NCBI RefSeq assembly: GCF_014646375.1
Contig: NZ_BMNI01000010.1
Span: 1 to 64,000, forward strand
Direction: 5' to 3'
Source: Nocardioides phosphati
Lineage (GTDB): Bacteria; Actinomycetota; Actinomycetes; Propionibacteriales; Nocardioidaceae
Length of the DNA stretch: 64,000 bases
Shown here piece after piece: positions 16,423 through 24,612 of the stretch. The notes below the pieces were generated by a model. It was given only the letters and a program-made list of their open reading frames with translations, was not told the DNA's origin and made no database searches. Positions within the stretch are counted from its first letter, which is position 1. Every line of letters starts with the position of its first letter. The position numbers were made by a program, and so were the translations under genes.

Positions 16423-18333
16423 TCACTCCGACGTCGTACGCCGGCGGCGACTGTCCGACCCCAGCGCAGCGCGGTTGTAGCACCGGCCGTAGCCGAGCAG
16501 GACGGCCACCCAGAGCAGCAGCACGACGGCATTGCCGGCGTTGAAGAGCCATGCGGGGACGTCGTCCTTCCGCTCGCGCTGCAGCATCTCCGGCTCGAAG
16601 TGGCTGGTGATCGTGTCACCGTCCGCGGCGTGGATCAGCCGGCCGCGCTGGCTGGTGATGGCGGAGTCCTCCGGCATGTAGAGGACCCAGGTCATCATCG
16701 TGCGCGGCAGCGTGTGGAGCCGGACCATCGTCTTCCACTGGCCGTAGACCGGCAGGGGCACCTCCGAGCGGTACTCACCCGGAACCCCGGTCGGGAGCAG
16801 GTGGCTGCGCACGATGCCCGGAACGTCGGCGACCGGGTCGCGCGGGACGTCGGCGCTGCCGTCGTCGCCCTGCCAGGCGAGGGCGTAGAACCAGGCCGCG
16901 TGCTTGACCACGCTCGGGTCCGAGAGGCGCAGGGTGAGCGTCGCCAGGCAGCGCTCGGCGGAGGCCGGGCACTCGGTGGTCCCGGTCGAGGCGTCCTCCC
17001 AGTGCACGGTGGCATCGGCCGGGGTGCCGGCGGCCGGCGGCGCGAAGCAGGCCATCAGGACCACGAAGCTGAGCAGGCCGGTGAGGCCGTACCAGCGCCG
17101 GCCCGCGGCCATCTCGGGCAGGGGGACCGGGGTCGGTGACCCCTCGGCGACGAGCACCAGTCGTCGAACCTGCCAGGTCGCGAGGAGGCCACCGCCGATC
17201 GAGGCCAGGGTTCCGACAGCCAGGTACAGCGGCAGCCCGTCGGCGTCGAAGGGCTGCGGCAGCGCCATGAACTCCCGGGACCAGAGGAACTCGAGCGAGA
17301 GGCCCACGGTGCCCGCAAGAGCGCCGCTCACCACGACGAACGGCAGCACCCGCTTCCCGCCGCGGCGTACGCCGAAGGCCAGGGCGACGAGCTCGATAAT
17401 GAGGACAGCCGGCAGGGCGCTGAAGGACCGGATCGTCAGCAGGTCGCCGAAGAGGCTGATGCCGCCGATCAGGTAGCCACGCATGATCCACCACCAGGCG
17501 AAGGTGATGAGGGCACCGCCCGGTCCGAACCAGAGCCGCGAGCCGATGGCCGTCCAGGTGATGACGAAGCCGAAGATGATGAACTCGGTCGTCGCCGGGA
17601 ACTGCGGCATGCCGACCTCGAACTCCATGAGGAAGACCGAGCAGACGATGCTCAGCGACAGGAAGCTGGCCATCACCCAGCGCCCGAGCCGCCCTGACAT
17701 CAACCGCGCGCCGGTCTGCTGGGCCTCGGCGAGCATCAGGGGGACGCTGAAGATCGAGGTGACCGCGCCGCCGATCATCAGCACGTGGGTGGGACCCCAC
17801 TCGGTGACGTCCTGGCCGAAGAGACGGTGCCACAGGTCGTCGAGCGGGAAGCCGGTGACCGCGATGAAGCCGGACAGGGTGAGGATCACGGAGCTGTACG
17901 GCACGTGCCAGCCCGGAGCGATCCGCAGGGTGCGGCGCGGAAGCGGGTCCTTGGCGAGTGCCATGACCAGCAGGCCGAGGCAGTTGAAGAAGAGCAGCGC
18001 TAGGAAGATCGGGTAGTGGCTCGGGTTGGCCAGCGGGCCCGGGTCGCGTCCCTTCTGCAGGTGCAGCGGCACGTCCCAGTAGACGGCCGCTGCGACCAGC
18101 CAGACGGGGACCATGACGACCACCGGGATGGCGGCCCATCCCGGCAGGCCGACGCGGCGACCGAGGGCGTCCGAGGCCCGGCCGAGGAGCGTGCGGTGGC
18201 CCGTGCGCTCGCGCACCAGTGCCCACCCGGTCACGGCGTAGAAGGCCGCGGCGATGCCGGCGGCGTACAGGATCTCCGAGAACGCGGCACCTCCGGCCGC
18301 GGGCGCTGCCTCGAGGGCGAGGGTGTCAAGCAT
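16423..18333 (-). CDS. Polytopic membrane protein, paralog 2 of the tandem triplet
   Basis: 636 residues, collinear with the flanking paralogs. Shared motifs are YWDVPLHLQKGRD, NPSHYPI, PLPRRTLRIAPGW and the block from Asp165 through Trp168-His169 to Asp175 and His183 (LDDLWHRLFGQDVTEWGPTH), then FLMEFEVGMPQFPA and RLWFGPGG. The extracytoplasmic domain again has a close cysteine pair (CPASAERC) and ends before a last helix leading to CYNRAA. The function is unknown; strict conservation of Asp/His across the three copies suggests a metal or cofactor site. ATG 18333 has GAGGAG 5 nt upstream. The 167-bp gap to paralog 1 and 142-bp gap from paralog 3 leave room for separate promoters. Confidence 0.8.
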   Translation of the reverse strand: MLDTLALEAAPAAGGAAFSEILYAAGIAAAFYAVTGWALVRERTGHRTLLGRASDALGRRVGLPGWAAIPVVVMVPVWLVAAAVYWDVPLHLQKGRDPGPLANPSHYPIFLALLFFNCLGLLVMALAKDPLPRRTLRIAPGWHVPYSSVILTLSGFIAVTGFPLDDLWHRLFGQDVTEWGPTHVLMIGGAVTSIFSVPLMLAEAQQTGARLMSGRLGRWVMASFLSLSIVCSVFLMEFEVGMPQFPATTEFIIFGFVITWTAIGSRLWFGPGGALITFAWWWIMRGYLIGGISLFGDLLTIRSFSALPAVLIIELVALAFGVRRGGKRVLPFVVVSGALAGTVGLSLEFLWSREFMALPQPFDADGLPLYLAVGTLASIGGGLLATWQVRRLVLVAEGSPTPVPLPEMAAGRRWYGLTGLLSFVVLMACFAPPAAGTPADATVHWEDASTGTTECPASAERCLATLTLRLSDPSVVKHAAWFYALAWQGDDGSADVPRDPVADVPGIVRSHLLPTGVPGEYRSEVPLPVYGQWKTMVRLHTLPRTMMTWVLYMPEDSAITSQRGRLIHAADGDTITSHFEPEMLQRERKDDVPAWLFNAGNAVVLLLWVAVLLGYGRCYNRAALGSDSRRRRTTSE

Positions 18334-18430
18334 CGGGTCTCCTCGGAGATCAGGCGGGAAACGGAGCACGGGTGCGCGCCGCAACTATCCGGTTCGCGGT
18401 GTCGCGGTAATCTTCAATCTAGCCTGCCGC

Positions 18431-18446
18431 GCCCGCCCGAGCGGGC
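18431..18446 (-). terminator. Small hairpin after paralog 3
   Basis: GCCCGC-CCGA-GCGGGC, a 6-bp stem with 4-nt loop, 29 nt past the stop of paralog 3. Weak; it may only attenuate read-through into paralog 2. Confidence 0.35.
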
Positions 18447-18475
18447 TGTGCGCCCTGTGATCTCCCGCGCAGTGC

Positions 18476-20398
18476 TCACCCCGACGTCGTACGCCGGCGA
18501 CCTCCGGCCGGGGAGAGCGCGGCGCGGTTGTAGCACCAGCCGTAGAAGAGGAACATCGCGATCCAGGTGGCGAGGACCAGCAGGTAGCCGATGGTGAAGG
18601 CGGCCGCGGGGATGTTGTCCTTCTTCTCGCGCTGGAGGAACTTGCTCTCGAGCTGCGTCTTCACGGTCGCCCCGTCGGCGACCAGGACCTGGCGGCCGGT
18701 GGCGGCCTTGATCGCCGGGTCGTCGGGCGCGTAGATCGGGAACGAGACCATCTGGCTCGGCGCGCGGTGCAGGCGGAGCAGCGTCTTCCACGGGCCGTAG
18801 ATCGGCACCGGGTCCTTCGTCGTGTACTGACCGGGCTTGCCGGTCGGCTCCAGGGCGGTGCGCACGATGCCGGGGACGTGGGCGGAGGGGTCCGTCGGGA
18901 CGTTGTCGCCCGCGCCGTGGCGCGGGTTGCCCTGCCACGACAGCGCGTAGAACCAGATCGCGTCCTTCGCCATGTCCTTGCCGTGGAAGGTGAGCGTCAC
19001 CCTGGCGAGGCAACGCTGCTGCCCGTCGCACGCCTTGCCGCCGGTCGAGACATCGCTGTAGGTGACCGTGCCGGAGTAGGTGTCGCCCTCACGCGGGACG
19101 GCGAAGGCACTCATCAGGCCGACGAAGATGACCAGGCCGACCAGGCCGAAGCCGCGGTACGGGAGCTGCCTGGGGTCGGACGGCGCCTCCGCAGCGGCGG
19201 CGAGCCGGATCCGGCTGAGCATCCACAGGGCCATGAACCCACCGCCGACACCGGCCACCGTCGAGACGGCGAGAAGGAACGGCAGCGCGTCGGCGTCGAA
19301 CGGCTGCGGGAGCGGCATGAAGACCTTCGACCAGAGCCACTCGGCGTACATGCCGAGGGAGCCGACGAGGAGGCCGGAGAGCAGGGCGAAGGGGATGGCG
19401 CGGTTCGTGCGGTTGGGCCGCAGGGCGAGCCCGACGAGCTCCACGATGACCGCCGACGGCACGAGCAGGAGGAACCGCGCGAGCAGCACGTCCGGGAGCA
19501 CGTCGATGGTCACCCAGAGGAAGGCGTGGACCAAGAGGTAGCCCCCGGCGACGAGCAGGGCGCCACCCGGGCCGACCCACAGCCGGACGGATGTGCAGAT
19601 CCATGCCGCGAGGAAGCCGAAGATGAGGAACTCCGTCACCGCCGGGAACTGCGGGACGCCGAGGTCGAACTCCATCAGGAAGGCGAACGGGATGCCGCAC
19701 AGAGCGATCGCCAGGCCGGTGACGACGCGGTGGCCGAAGATGCGTCCCATCAGCGCACGCTCGCCGACGGTGCCGATCTGGGCGGCCTCCGCGAGGAGCA
19801 GCGGGATGCCCAGCACGAAGGTGACGGCGCCGCCGATCATCATGGTGTGGGTCGGCCCCCACTCGGTGACGTCCTGGCCGAAGAAGCGGTGCCAGAAGTC
19901 GTCAGCGGGGAAGCCGACGAGCGCGATGAGACCGGCGCCGGTGATGATCACCGCACCGAGCGGCACCCGCCAGCCGGGCGCGAGGCGGATCGTGTGCCGG
20001 GGGAGCGGGTCGCGTGCGAGCGCCATCGACAGGATGCCCGCGTGGCAGAAGCCGAGGATCCCCAGGAAGATCGGGTAGTGGCTCGGGTTGGCCAGCGGCC
20101 CTGCGTCACGGCCCTTCTGCATGTGGATCGGGACGTCCCACCACACGCCCCAGGCGCAGGAGAGGATCGAGACCAGCCCGAGCACCGCAGGAAGTGCCAC
20201 CCAGCGCGGCAGGCCGGAGATCTTCGCGGCCCAGTCGGCCAGCGCACCCACGGGATTCGGCTTGTCGAGCCGCTCCATCAGGGTGACCCAGCCGAAGAAG
20301 AGGATCACCACGCCGGCGATGCCCGCGGCGATGAGGATCTCGTGGAAGGCAGCACCTCCGGCGGGCGGTGTGGCGGGTGCGGCGAGCGTGATCGGCAT
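18476..20398 (-). CDS. Polytopic membrane protein, paralog 3 of the tandem triplet
   Basis: 640 residues and the first gene of the block in the direction of transcription. It is the most diverged copy (WWDVPIHMQKGRD, ADDFWHRFFGQDVTEWGPTH, RLWVGPGG), yet it keeps Asp166, Trp169-His170, Asp176 and His184 at the same spacing. The outer domain has the cysteine pair CDGQQRC and the segments WFYALSWQG and GKPGQYTTKDPVPIYGPW. The last helix ends CYNRAA as in the others. ATG 20398 has AGGAGG 4 nt upstream. A strong terminator separates it from sucB, so the block has its own promoter within 20399-20484; I could not fix a convincing -35/-10 there. Confidence 0.8.
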   Translation of the reverse strand: MPITLAAPATPPAGGAAFHEILIAAGIAGVVILFFGWVTLMERLDKPNPVGALADWAAKISGLPRWVALPAVLGLVSILSCAWGVWWDVPIHMQKGRDAGPLANPSHYPIFLGILGFCHAGILSMALARDPLPRHTIRLAPGWRVPLGAVIITGAGLIALVGFPADDFWHRFFGQDVTEWGPTHTMMIGGAVTFVLGIPLLLAEAAQIGTVGERALMGRIFGHRVVTGLAIALCGIPFAFLMEFDLGVPQFPAVTEFLIFGFLAAWICTSVRLWVGPGGALLVAGGYLLVHAFLWVTIDVLPDVLLARFLLLVPSAVIVELVGLALRPNRTNRAIPFALLSGLLVGSLGMYAEWLWSKVFMPLPQPFDADALPFLLAVSTVAGVGGGFMALWMLSRIRLAAAAEAPSDPRQLPYRGFGLVGLVIFVGLMSAFAVPREGDTYSGTVTYSDVSTGGKACDGQQRCLARVTLTFHGKDMAKDAIWFYALSWQGNPRHGAGDNVPTDPSAHVPGIVRTALEPTGKPGQYTTKDPVPIYGPWKTLLRLHRAPSQMVSFPIYAPDDPAIKAATGRQVLVADGATVKTQLESKFLQREKKDNIPAAAFTIGYLLVLATWIAMFLFYGWCYNRAALSPAGGRRRTTSG

Positions 20399-20484
20399 CG
20401 TGCCTCCTGGCGACGGGTTACTGAGCCCCACAATGGCGCTTGTCACACGCCGCGGGAAGCACTTCGGGGCGTTTCGCGGAAAGA

Positions 20485-20520
20485 CGAAGGCCCGCACCCC
20501 TCGCGGGGTGCGGGCCTTCG
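20485..20520 (-). terminator. Strong hairpin terminator after sucB
   Basis: Perfect 16-bp inverted repeat (20485-20500 with 20505-20520) around a TCGC loop, 17 nt beyond the sucB stop. It isolates sucB from the downstream membrane-protein genes. Confidence 0.85.
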
Positions 20521-20537
20521 TGGTGGAGCGTTGGGCG

Positions 20538-22682
20538 TCAGACCTCGAACTGGGCAGCCTCGATGCGCGCCTTGATGTCGCCGAGGAAGCGGTACGCGTC
20601 CGCGCCGTCGATGAGGCGGTGGTCGTAGGTGAGCGTCAGGTAGGCCATGTGGCGGACGCCGATCGACTCGCCGGCCTCCGGGTCGTCGATCACGACAGCG
20701 CGCTTGACGACGGCACCGGTGCCGAGGATCGCGACCTGCGGCAGGTTGATGATCGGCGTGTCGAGCAGCGCACCACGCGAACCGAGGTTGGTGATCGTGA
20801 ACGTGCCACCGGCGAGGTCGTCGGGGGTGATCTTGTTGGTGCGGGTGCGCTCCGCGACGTCGGCGATCTTCTTCGCCAGACCAGCGACCGACAGGTCGCC
20901 GGCGTCCTTGACGACCGGGGTCAGCAGGCCCTTGTCGGTGTCGACGGCGAAGGAGAGGTTCTCGCGGTCGAAGTACGTGACCTCGTTCTTCTCCGAGTCG
21001 AGCTGCGCGTTGAGCTTCGGGTGCTGCTTCAGCGCGTCGGCCGCAGCCTTGGCGAAGAACGGCGTGTAGGAGAGCTTCACACCCTCACGCGCCAGGAAGT
21101 CGGCCTTGGACGCCTCGAGGATGCGGGCGATGCCGGTGACGTCGACCTCCATCACGCAGGTGAGCTGCGCAGCGGTCTGCAGCGACTCGACCATGCGCTT
21201 GGCGATGACCTGGCGCAGGCGCGAGAGGGGCTCGGTCTTGCCGCGCAGCGGGGAGGCGGCGGCCGGAGCGGCGGTCGCGGCGGCGGCCGGGGCCTCCGCG
21301 GCGGCGGGAGCCTTGGCCGCGTCGAGGACGTCCTGCTTGCGGATGCGGCCGCCCACGCCGGAGCCCTTGAGCGTCGACAGGTCGACACCGTGCTTCGCGG
21401 CAAGCTTGCGCACCAGCGGCGTGACGTACGACGGGGCGTCGCCGCCGGCGGGAGCCGCCGGGGCAGCGGGGGCAGCGGGGGCAGCGGCGGCGGGCGCCGG
21501 GGCGGCGGCCGCGGGAGCAGGGGCGGCCGGGGTGGGCTCGATCGGCTCGTTGGCGGGCGCCTGCGCCTCGTTCTGCGTCGGGGGCTCCTCCGCGGGAGCG
21601 GCGGAGGCCGGGGCAGCCGGGGCCGGGGCAGCCGGGGCGGACGCGCCGTCACCGACGACGGCGAGCTCCGCGCCGACCTCGACGGTCTCGTCGACCTGGA
21701 CCTTGATCGCCAGGAGCTTGCCGGCGACCGGGGAGGGGATCTCGGTGTCGACCTTGTCGGTGGAGACCTCGAGCAGCGGCTCGTCGACGGCGACGTCGTC
21801 GCCGATCTGCTTGAGCCAGCGGGTGACGGTGCCCTCGGTGACCGACTCGCCCAGGGCGGGCAGGGTCACGGAGGTGCCGTTGGCGGAGCCGGCGTCGGAG
21901 ACGGCCGGGTTGTCGGCGGGCTCGGGGGCCGGGGCCTCCTCGGTCGCGGCCGGAGCGGCAGGGCCTGCAGGAGCGGCCGGCGCCTCGGCCGCGGGAGCGT
22001 CGGCGGCAGGGGCGGCAGGGGCGGCGGGAGCGGCGTCAGCCGGGGCAGCGGCGCCGTCACCGGAGCCGACGACGGCGAGCTCGGCGCCGACCTCGACGGT
22101 CTCGTCGGCCTGGACCTTGATCTCGAGCAGGGTGCCGGCGACCGGCGAGGGGATCTCGGTGTCGACCTTGTCGGTCGAGACCTCGAGCAGCGGCTCGTCG
22201 ACCGCGACGGTGTCGCCGACGTTCTTCAGCCAGCGGGTGACGGTGCCCTCGGTGACGGACTCGCCCAGCGCGGGCAGCGTCACGGAGGTGCCGGAGGCGC
22301 CACCGGCGGGCGCGGCCGGGGCTGACGGGGCCTCGGGAGCGGCGGGCGTGGCGGGGGCCTCGGGGGCAGGAGCCTCAGCAGCAGGGGCCTCAGCGGCGGG
22401 GGCCTCGGGCGCGGCAGGGGCGGCCGGGGCAGCGCCCGCTTCGCCGTCGGCACCGACGAGCGCGAGGACGGCGCCGACCTCGACGGTCTCGTCCTCGTTG
22501 GCGCGGATCTCCACCAGCGTGCCCGCGACGGGCGAGGGGATCTCCGTGTCGACCTTGTCGGTCGAGACCTCGAGCAGCGGCTCATCCACTGCGACCGTGT
22601 CACCGACCTGCTTCAGCCAGCGGGTGATGGTGCCTTCCGTGACGGACTCTCCGAGTGCCGGCAGGGTGACTTCGGTGGCCAT
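20538..22682 (-). CDS. sucB: Dihydrolipoamide acyltransferase E2 with three lipoyl domains
   Basis: Core E2 of a 2-oxoacid dehydrogenase complex (succinyl- or acetyl-transferase; actinobacteria share one E2). 714 residues: three lipoyl domains (about 3-77, 132-206, 270-344) with lipoyl lysines 43, 172 and 310 in STDKVDTE, joined by Ala/Pro-rich linkers. A peripheral subunit-binding domain follows (about 415-455, [20 protein letters not shown]), then the acyltransferase domain ending in DHRLIDG (His688, Asp692). M. tuberculosis DlaT has two lipoyl domains, so this one is long. ATG 22682 has AAAGGA 5 nt upstream. It depends on LipB and LipA encoded about 10 kb downstream on the same strand, separated by the five-gene membrane/oxidoreductase block. 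Confidence 0.95.
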   Translation of the reverse strand: MATEVTLPALGESVTEGTITRWLKQVGDTVAVDEPLLEVSTDKVDTEIPSPVAGTLVEIRANEDETVEVGAVLALVGADGEAGAAPAAPAAPEAPAAEAPAAEAPAPEAPATPAAPEAPSAPAAPAGGASGTSVTLPALGESVTEGTVTRWLKNVGDTVAVDEPLLEVSTDKVDTEIPSPVAGTLLEIKVQADETVEVGAELAVVGSGDGAAAPADAAPAAPAAPAADAPAAEAPAAPAGPAAPAATEEAPAPEPADNPAVSDAGSANGTSVTLPALGESVTEGTVTRWLKQIGDDVAVDEPLLEVSTDKVDTEIPSPVAGKLLAIKVQVDETVEVGAELAVVGDGASAPAAPAPAAPASAAPAEEPPTQNEAQAPANEPIEPTPAAPAPAAAAPAPAAAAPAAPAAPAAPAGGDAPSYVTPLVRKLAAKHGVDLSTLKGSGVGGRIRKQDVLDAAKAPAAAEAPAAAATAAPAAASPLRGKTEPLSRLRQVIAKRMVESLQTAAQLTCVMEVDVTGIARILEASKADFLAREGVKLSYTPFFAKAAADALKQHPKLNAQLDSEKNEVTYFDRENLSFAVDTDKGLLTPVVKDAGDLSVAGLAKKIADVAERTRTNKITPDDLAGGTFTITNLGSRGALLDTPIINLPQVAILGTGAVVKRAVVIDDPEAGESIGVRHMAYLTLTYDHRLIDGADAYRFLGDIKARIEAAQFEV
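21651..22673 (-). repeat. Three ~222-bp direct repeats encoding lipoyl domains
   Basis: Segments about 22452-22673, 22065-22286 and 21651-21872 encode nearly the same domain with long identical DNA runs around GESVTEG and [17 protein letters not shown]. Copies are spaced by Ala/Pro linkers of 55-65 codons. Such repeats can expand or contract by recombination. Confidence 0.8.
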
Positions 22683-22798
22683 GTGCGTCCTTTGCTCCAG
22701 TTCTCCCGGGCCTCTCTCAGCCCGGCTCAGCCGCGTGCGGGAACCATCTTTGCACTAACAGCCTCACGGCTGTCACGGGCATGCGGGACACTCGCACC

Positions 22799-23092
22799 AT
22801 GGGACTGTTCCGCCGCCGTACGACGGGTGTGTCGACGCCACAGGACGAGGCGCACCTGCTCGAGTTCATCCGCACGCGGCGTGGTGTGGAGGGGTTCGTG
22901 GAGCCCCCGACGGTGATCAGCGGCATCACCCTGCTGCTGGTCGCGCACGACGGCGAGTGGACCCGGCGACGGGTCCCGTCGGTGCAGTGGGCGCACCGTT
23001 TCGCCAACAAGCACAGCGTCCCGTCGTACGACGCGGCGGTGGTCGGCATCCCGCAGAGGATGCGTGACTGGAACGCGCGCCAGAAGCCGTAG
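22799..23092 (+). CDS. Conserved small hypothetical protein
   Basis: 97 residues if started at ATG 22799 (a longer start lies at 22781). It begins [20 protein letters not shown] and ends [15 protein letters not shown] recognise it only as an actinobacterial hypothetical. The middle [20 protein letters not shown] and [22 protein letters not shown] look like a small alpha/beta domain; there is no signal peptide or membrane segment. A -10-like GACACT lies 6 nt before ATG 22799, which favours that start. It is divergent from sucB and converges with pepA, the two stops being 5 bp apart. Confidence 0.7.
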   Translation: MGLFRRRTTGVSTPQDEAHLLEFIRTRRGVEGFVEPPTVISGITLLLVAHDGEWTRRRVPSVQWAHRFANKHSVPSYDAAVVGIPQRMRDWNARQKP

Positions 23093-23097
23093 CGGCC

Positions 23098-24579
23098 TCA
23101 GGCGAGCGCGGCGACGTACTCCACGAGGGTGCTGACGCCGAAGCCGGTGCCACCGGTCGTGACGTGGCCGGCAGGCCCGCCGGAGGCCCACGACGGGCCC
23201 GCGATGTCGAGGTGCGCCCAGGGGCGGCCGTCGACGAACTCGCGGAGGTACGCCGCGGCGAAGAGGCCGCCGCCCCAGCGCACGCCGTCGTAGTGGGCCA
23301 GGTCGGCGATCTTGCTGGAGCGGACCCGCTGGGCCATCTCCTCGGGGATCGGCATGCGCCAGACCGGCTCGCCGGCGAGCTCGGAGGCGGCGGTCAGGTC
23401 GGCAACGACCTCGTCGTCGCCGATGAGGCCGGCGATCTTGTCGCCGAGCGCCATCACCATCGCGCCGGTGAGGGTGGCGATGTCGACGATCGCGTCGGGC
23501 TCCTCCTCGGCGGCGAGCGCGAGCGCGTCGCAGAGCACGAGGCGGCCCTCGGCGTCGGTGTTGACGATCTCGACGGTGGTGCCGTTGCGGGCGGTCATCA
23601 CGTCGCCGGGACGCATCGCCGCGCCGCTGATCATGTTCTCCGCGAGGGGTGCCCAGGCGGTCACGCGGACGGGCAGCCCGAGCCGGGCGATCGTGGCGAT
23701 CGCCGCGACGACGGTGGCGGCGCCGGCCATGTCGGACTTCATCGTGGTCATCGAGGACGACGGCTTGATCCAGTAGCCGCCGGTGTCGAAGGTGATGCCC
23801 TTGCCGACGAGCGCGACGTGCCTCGTGGCGCCCGCGGGCTCCCACGACAGGCGGACCATGCGCGGCGCGTGTGCGGAGCCGCCGCCGACGGCGAGCACGC
23901 CGCCGCAGCGCTCCTCGCGCAGGCGCTGCTCGTCCCACACCTCGGCGGTCACGCCCTCGGGAAGGCTCTCGACCATGGCGCTCGCCAGGGACGCGGGGAA
24001 CAGGTCGTTGGCCGGCGTGTTGACCCAGTCGCGCACCTGCGCGGTCGCTGCGGCGACGAGCTGGGCGCGCTCGAACGCGGCCACCGTCTCCTTCTGGCGC
24101 GCGGTCGGGGTGAGCACGATGACCTCGGGGGCGTCCTTGGCCTCCGCCTTCGAGTCCTTGCGGTAGCGGTCGAACGTGTAGCCGCCGAGCACGTGGCCCT
24201 CCGTCACGGCGGCCACCAGAGCAGGCTCGGTCGCCGGCAGGGCGAGCGCGACCGTCGCGGCGTTGGGCACCGAGCGGGCGGCGGCGCCGGCTGCGCGGCG
24301 TACGGCGTCGGGGGTGAGCGCCTCCTCGGCGCCGAGCCCGACGAGGACCAGCAGGGGAGTGCCCAGGGTGCCGGCGGTGGGCACCTTGGCGGTCTCGCCC
24401 GCCTTGCCGGTGACGCCGAGCGTGGCCAGGAGCGGGGCGAGCTTGCGGCCGTAGGCGGCTGCGACGTCTTCACCGCCTGCTGCGAGCACCGGGCCCTTCG
24501 CCGACTTCACGACACCGACGACGACGGCGTCGGCCTTGGTCTTGGCGGGGCTCGCGCTGCGCAGGATGTAGGTCGTCAC
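23098..24579 (-). CDS. pepA: Leucyl aminopeptidase, M17 family
   Basis: Cytosolic two-metal aminopeptidase releasing N-terminal residues from peptides; hexameric in the family. 493 residues: an N-terminal macro-like domain (about 1-165) and a C-terminal catalytic domain. The latter has [17 protein letters not shown] (catalytic Lys and metal Asp), MKSDMAGA, and the family signature NTDAEGRL near residue 338. GTG 24579 is the start because a TAAGTT hexamer ends 7 nt upstream; a longer frame in the same register runs antisense through gcvT and is spurious. The promoter is interlocked with that of divergent gcvT. The linkage pepA-sucB-lipB-lipA is an old actinobacterial arrangement. Confidence 0.95.
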   Translation of the reverse strand: MTTYILRSASPAKTKADAVVVGVVKSAKGPVLAAGGEDVAAAYGRKLAPLLATLGVTGKAGETAKVPTAGTLGTPLLVLVGLGAEEALTPDAVRRAAGAAARSVPNAATVALALPATEPALVAAVTEGHVLGGYTFDRYRKDSKAEAKDAPEVIVLTPTARQKETVAAFERAQLVAAATAQVRDWVNTPANDLFPASLASAMVESLPEGVTAEVWDEQRLREERCGGVLAVGGGSAHAPRMVRLSWEPAGATRHVALVGKGITFDTGGYWIKPSSSMTTMKSDMAGAATVVAAIATIARLGLPVRVTAWAPLAENMISGAAMRPGDVMTARNGTTVEIVNTDAEGRLVLCDALALAAEEEPDAIVDIATLTGAMVMALGDKIAGLIGDDEVVADLTAASELAGEPVWRMPIPEEMAQRVRSSKIADLAHYDGVRWGGGLFAAAYLREFVDGRPWAHLDIAGPSWASGGPAGHVTTGGTGFGVSTLVEYVAALA

Positions 24580-24586
24580 GCACCGG

Positions 24587-24605
24587 AACTTACTCGTTGT
24601 AGGTT
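24587..24605. promoter_or_regulatory. Interlocked divergent leaderless promoters of pepA and gcvT
   Basis: TAAGTT for pepA (minus strand, 24587-24592, 7 nt before GTG 24579) and TAGGTT for gcvT (plus strand, 24600-24605, 7 nt before ATG 24613) are 7 bp apart. Each promoter's -35 region must cover the other's start site. Confidence 0.6.
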
Positions 24606-24612
24606 CAGCGCC

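Noticed and set aside
14336..20398. A genuine pmoCAB/hmoCAB copper monooxygenase operon
   Set aside because: The proteins are more than twice the length of PmoC, no PmoA- or PmoB-like gene is present, and similarity is limited to a short motif and its topology. Only a distant relation can be proposed.
14507..20575. Long plus-strand open frames opposite the three membrane-protein genes
   Set aside because: Antisense shadows. They are rich in Arg, Glu, Asp and His, have no promoter or ribosome site, and recur in the same register over all three paralogs because those are homologous.
20088..22325. Glycine-rich 745-codon plus-strand frame over sucB
   Set aside because: Its glycine/arginine repeats are the reverse complement of the Ala/Pro linkers of the E2 protein.
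21420..22450. Repeated GC-rich units that might look like a CRISPR array or satellite
   Set aside because: They encode lipoyl domains and Ala/Pro linkers in one frame; there are no regular short repeats with unique spacers and no cas genes.
24580..24612. Glycine riboswitch before gcvT, or cobalamin riboswitch before cobU (27280-27317)
   Set aside because: Both genes start 7 nt after their -10 hexamer, leaving no 5' leader in which a riboswitch could form.
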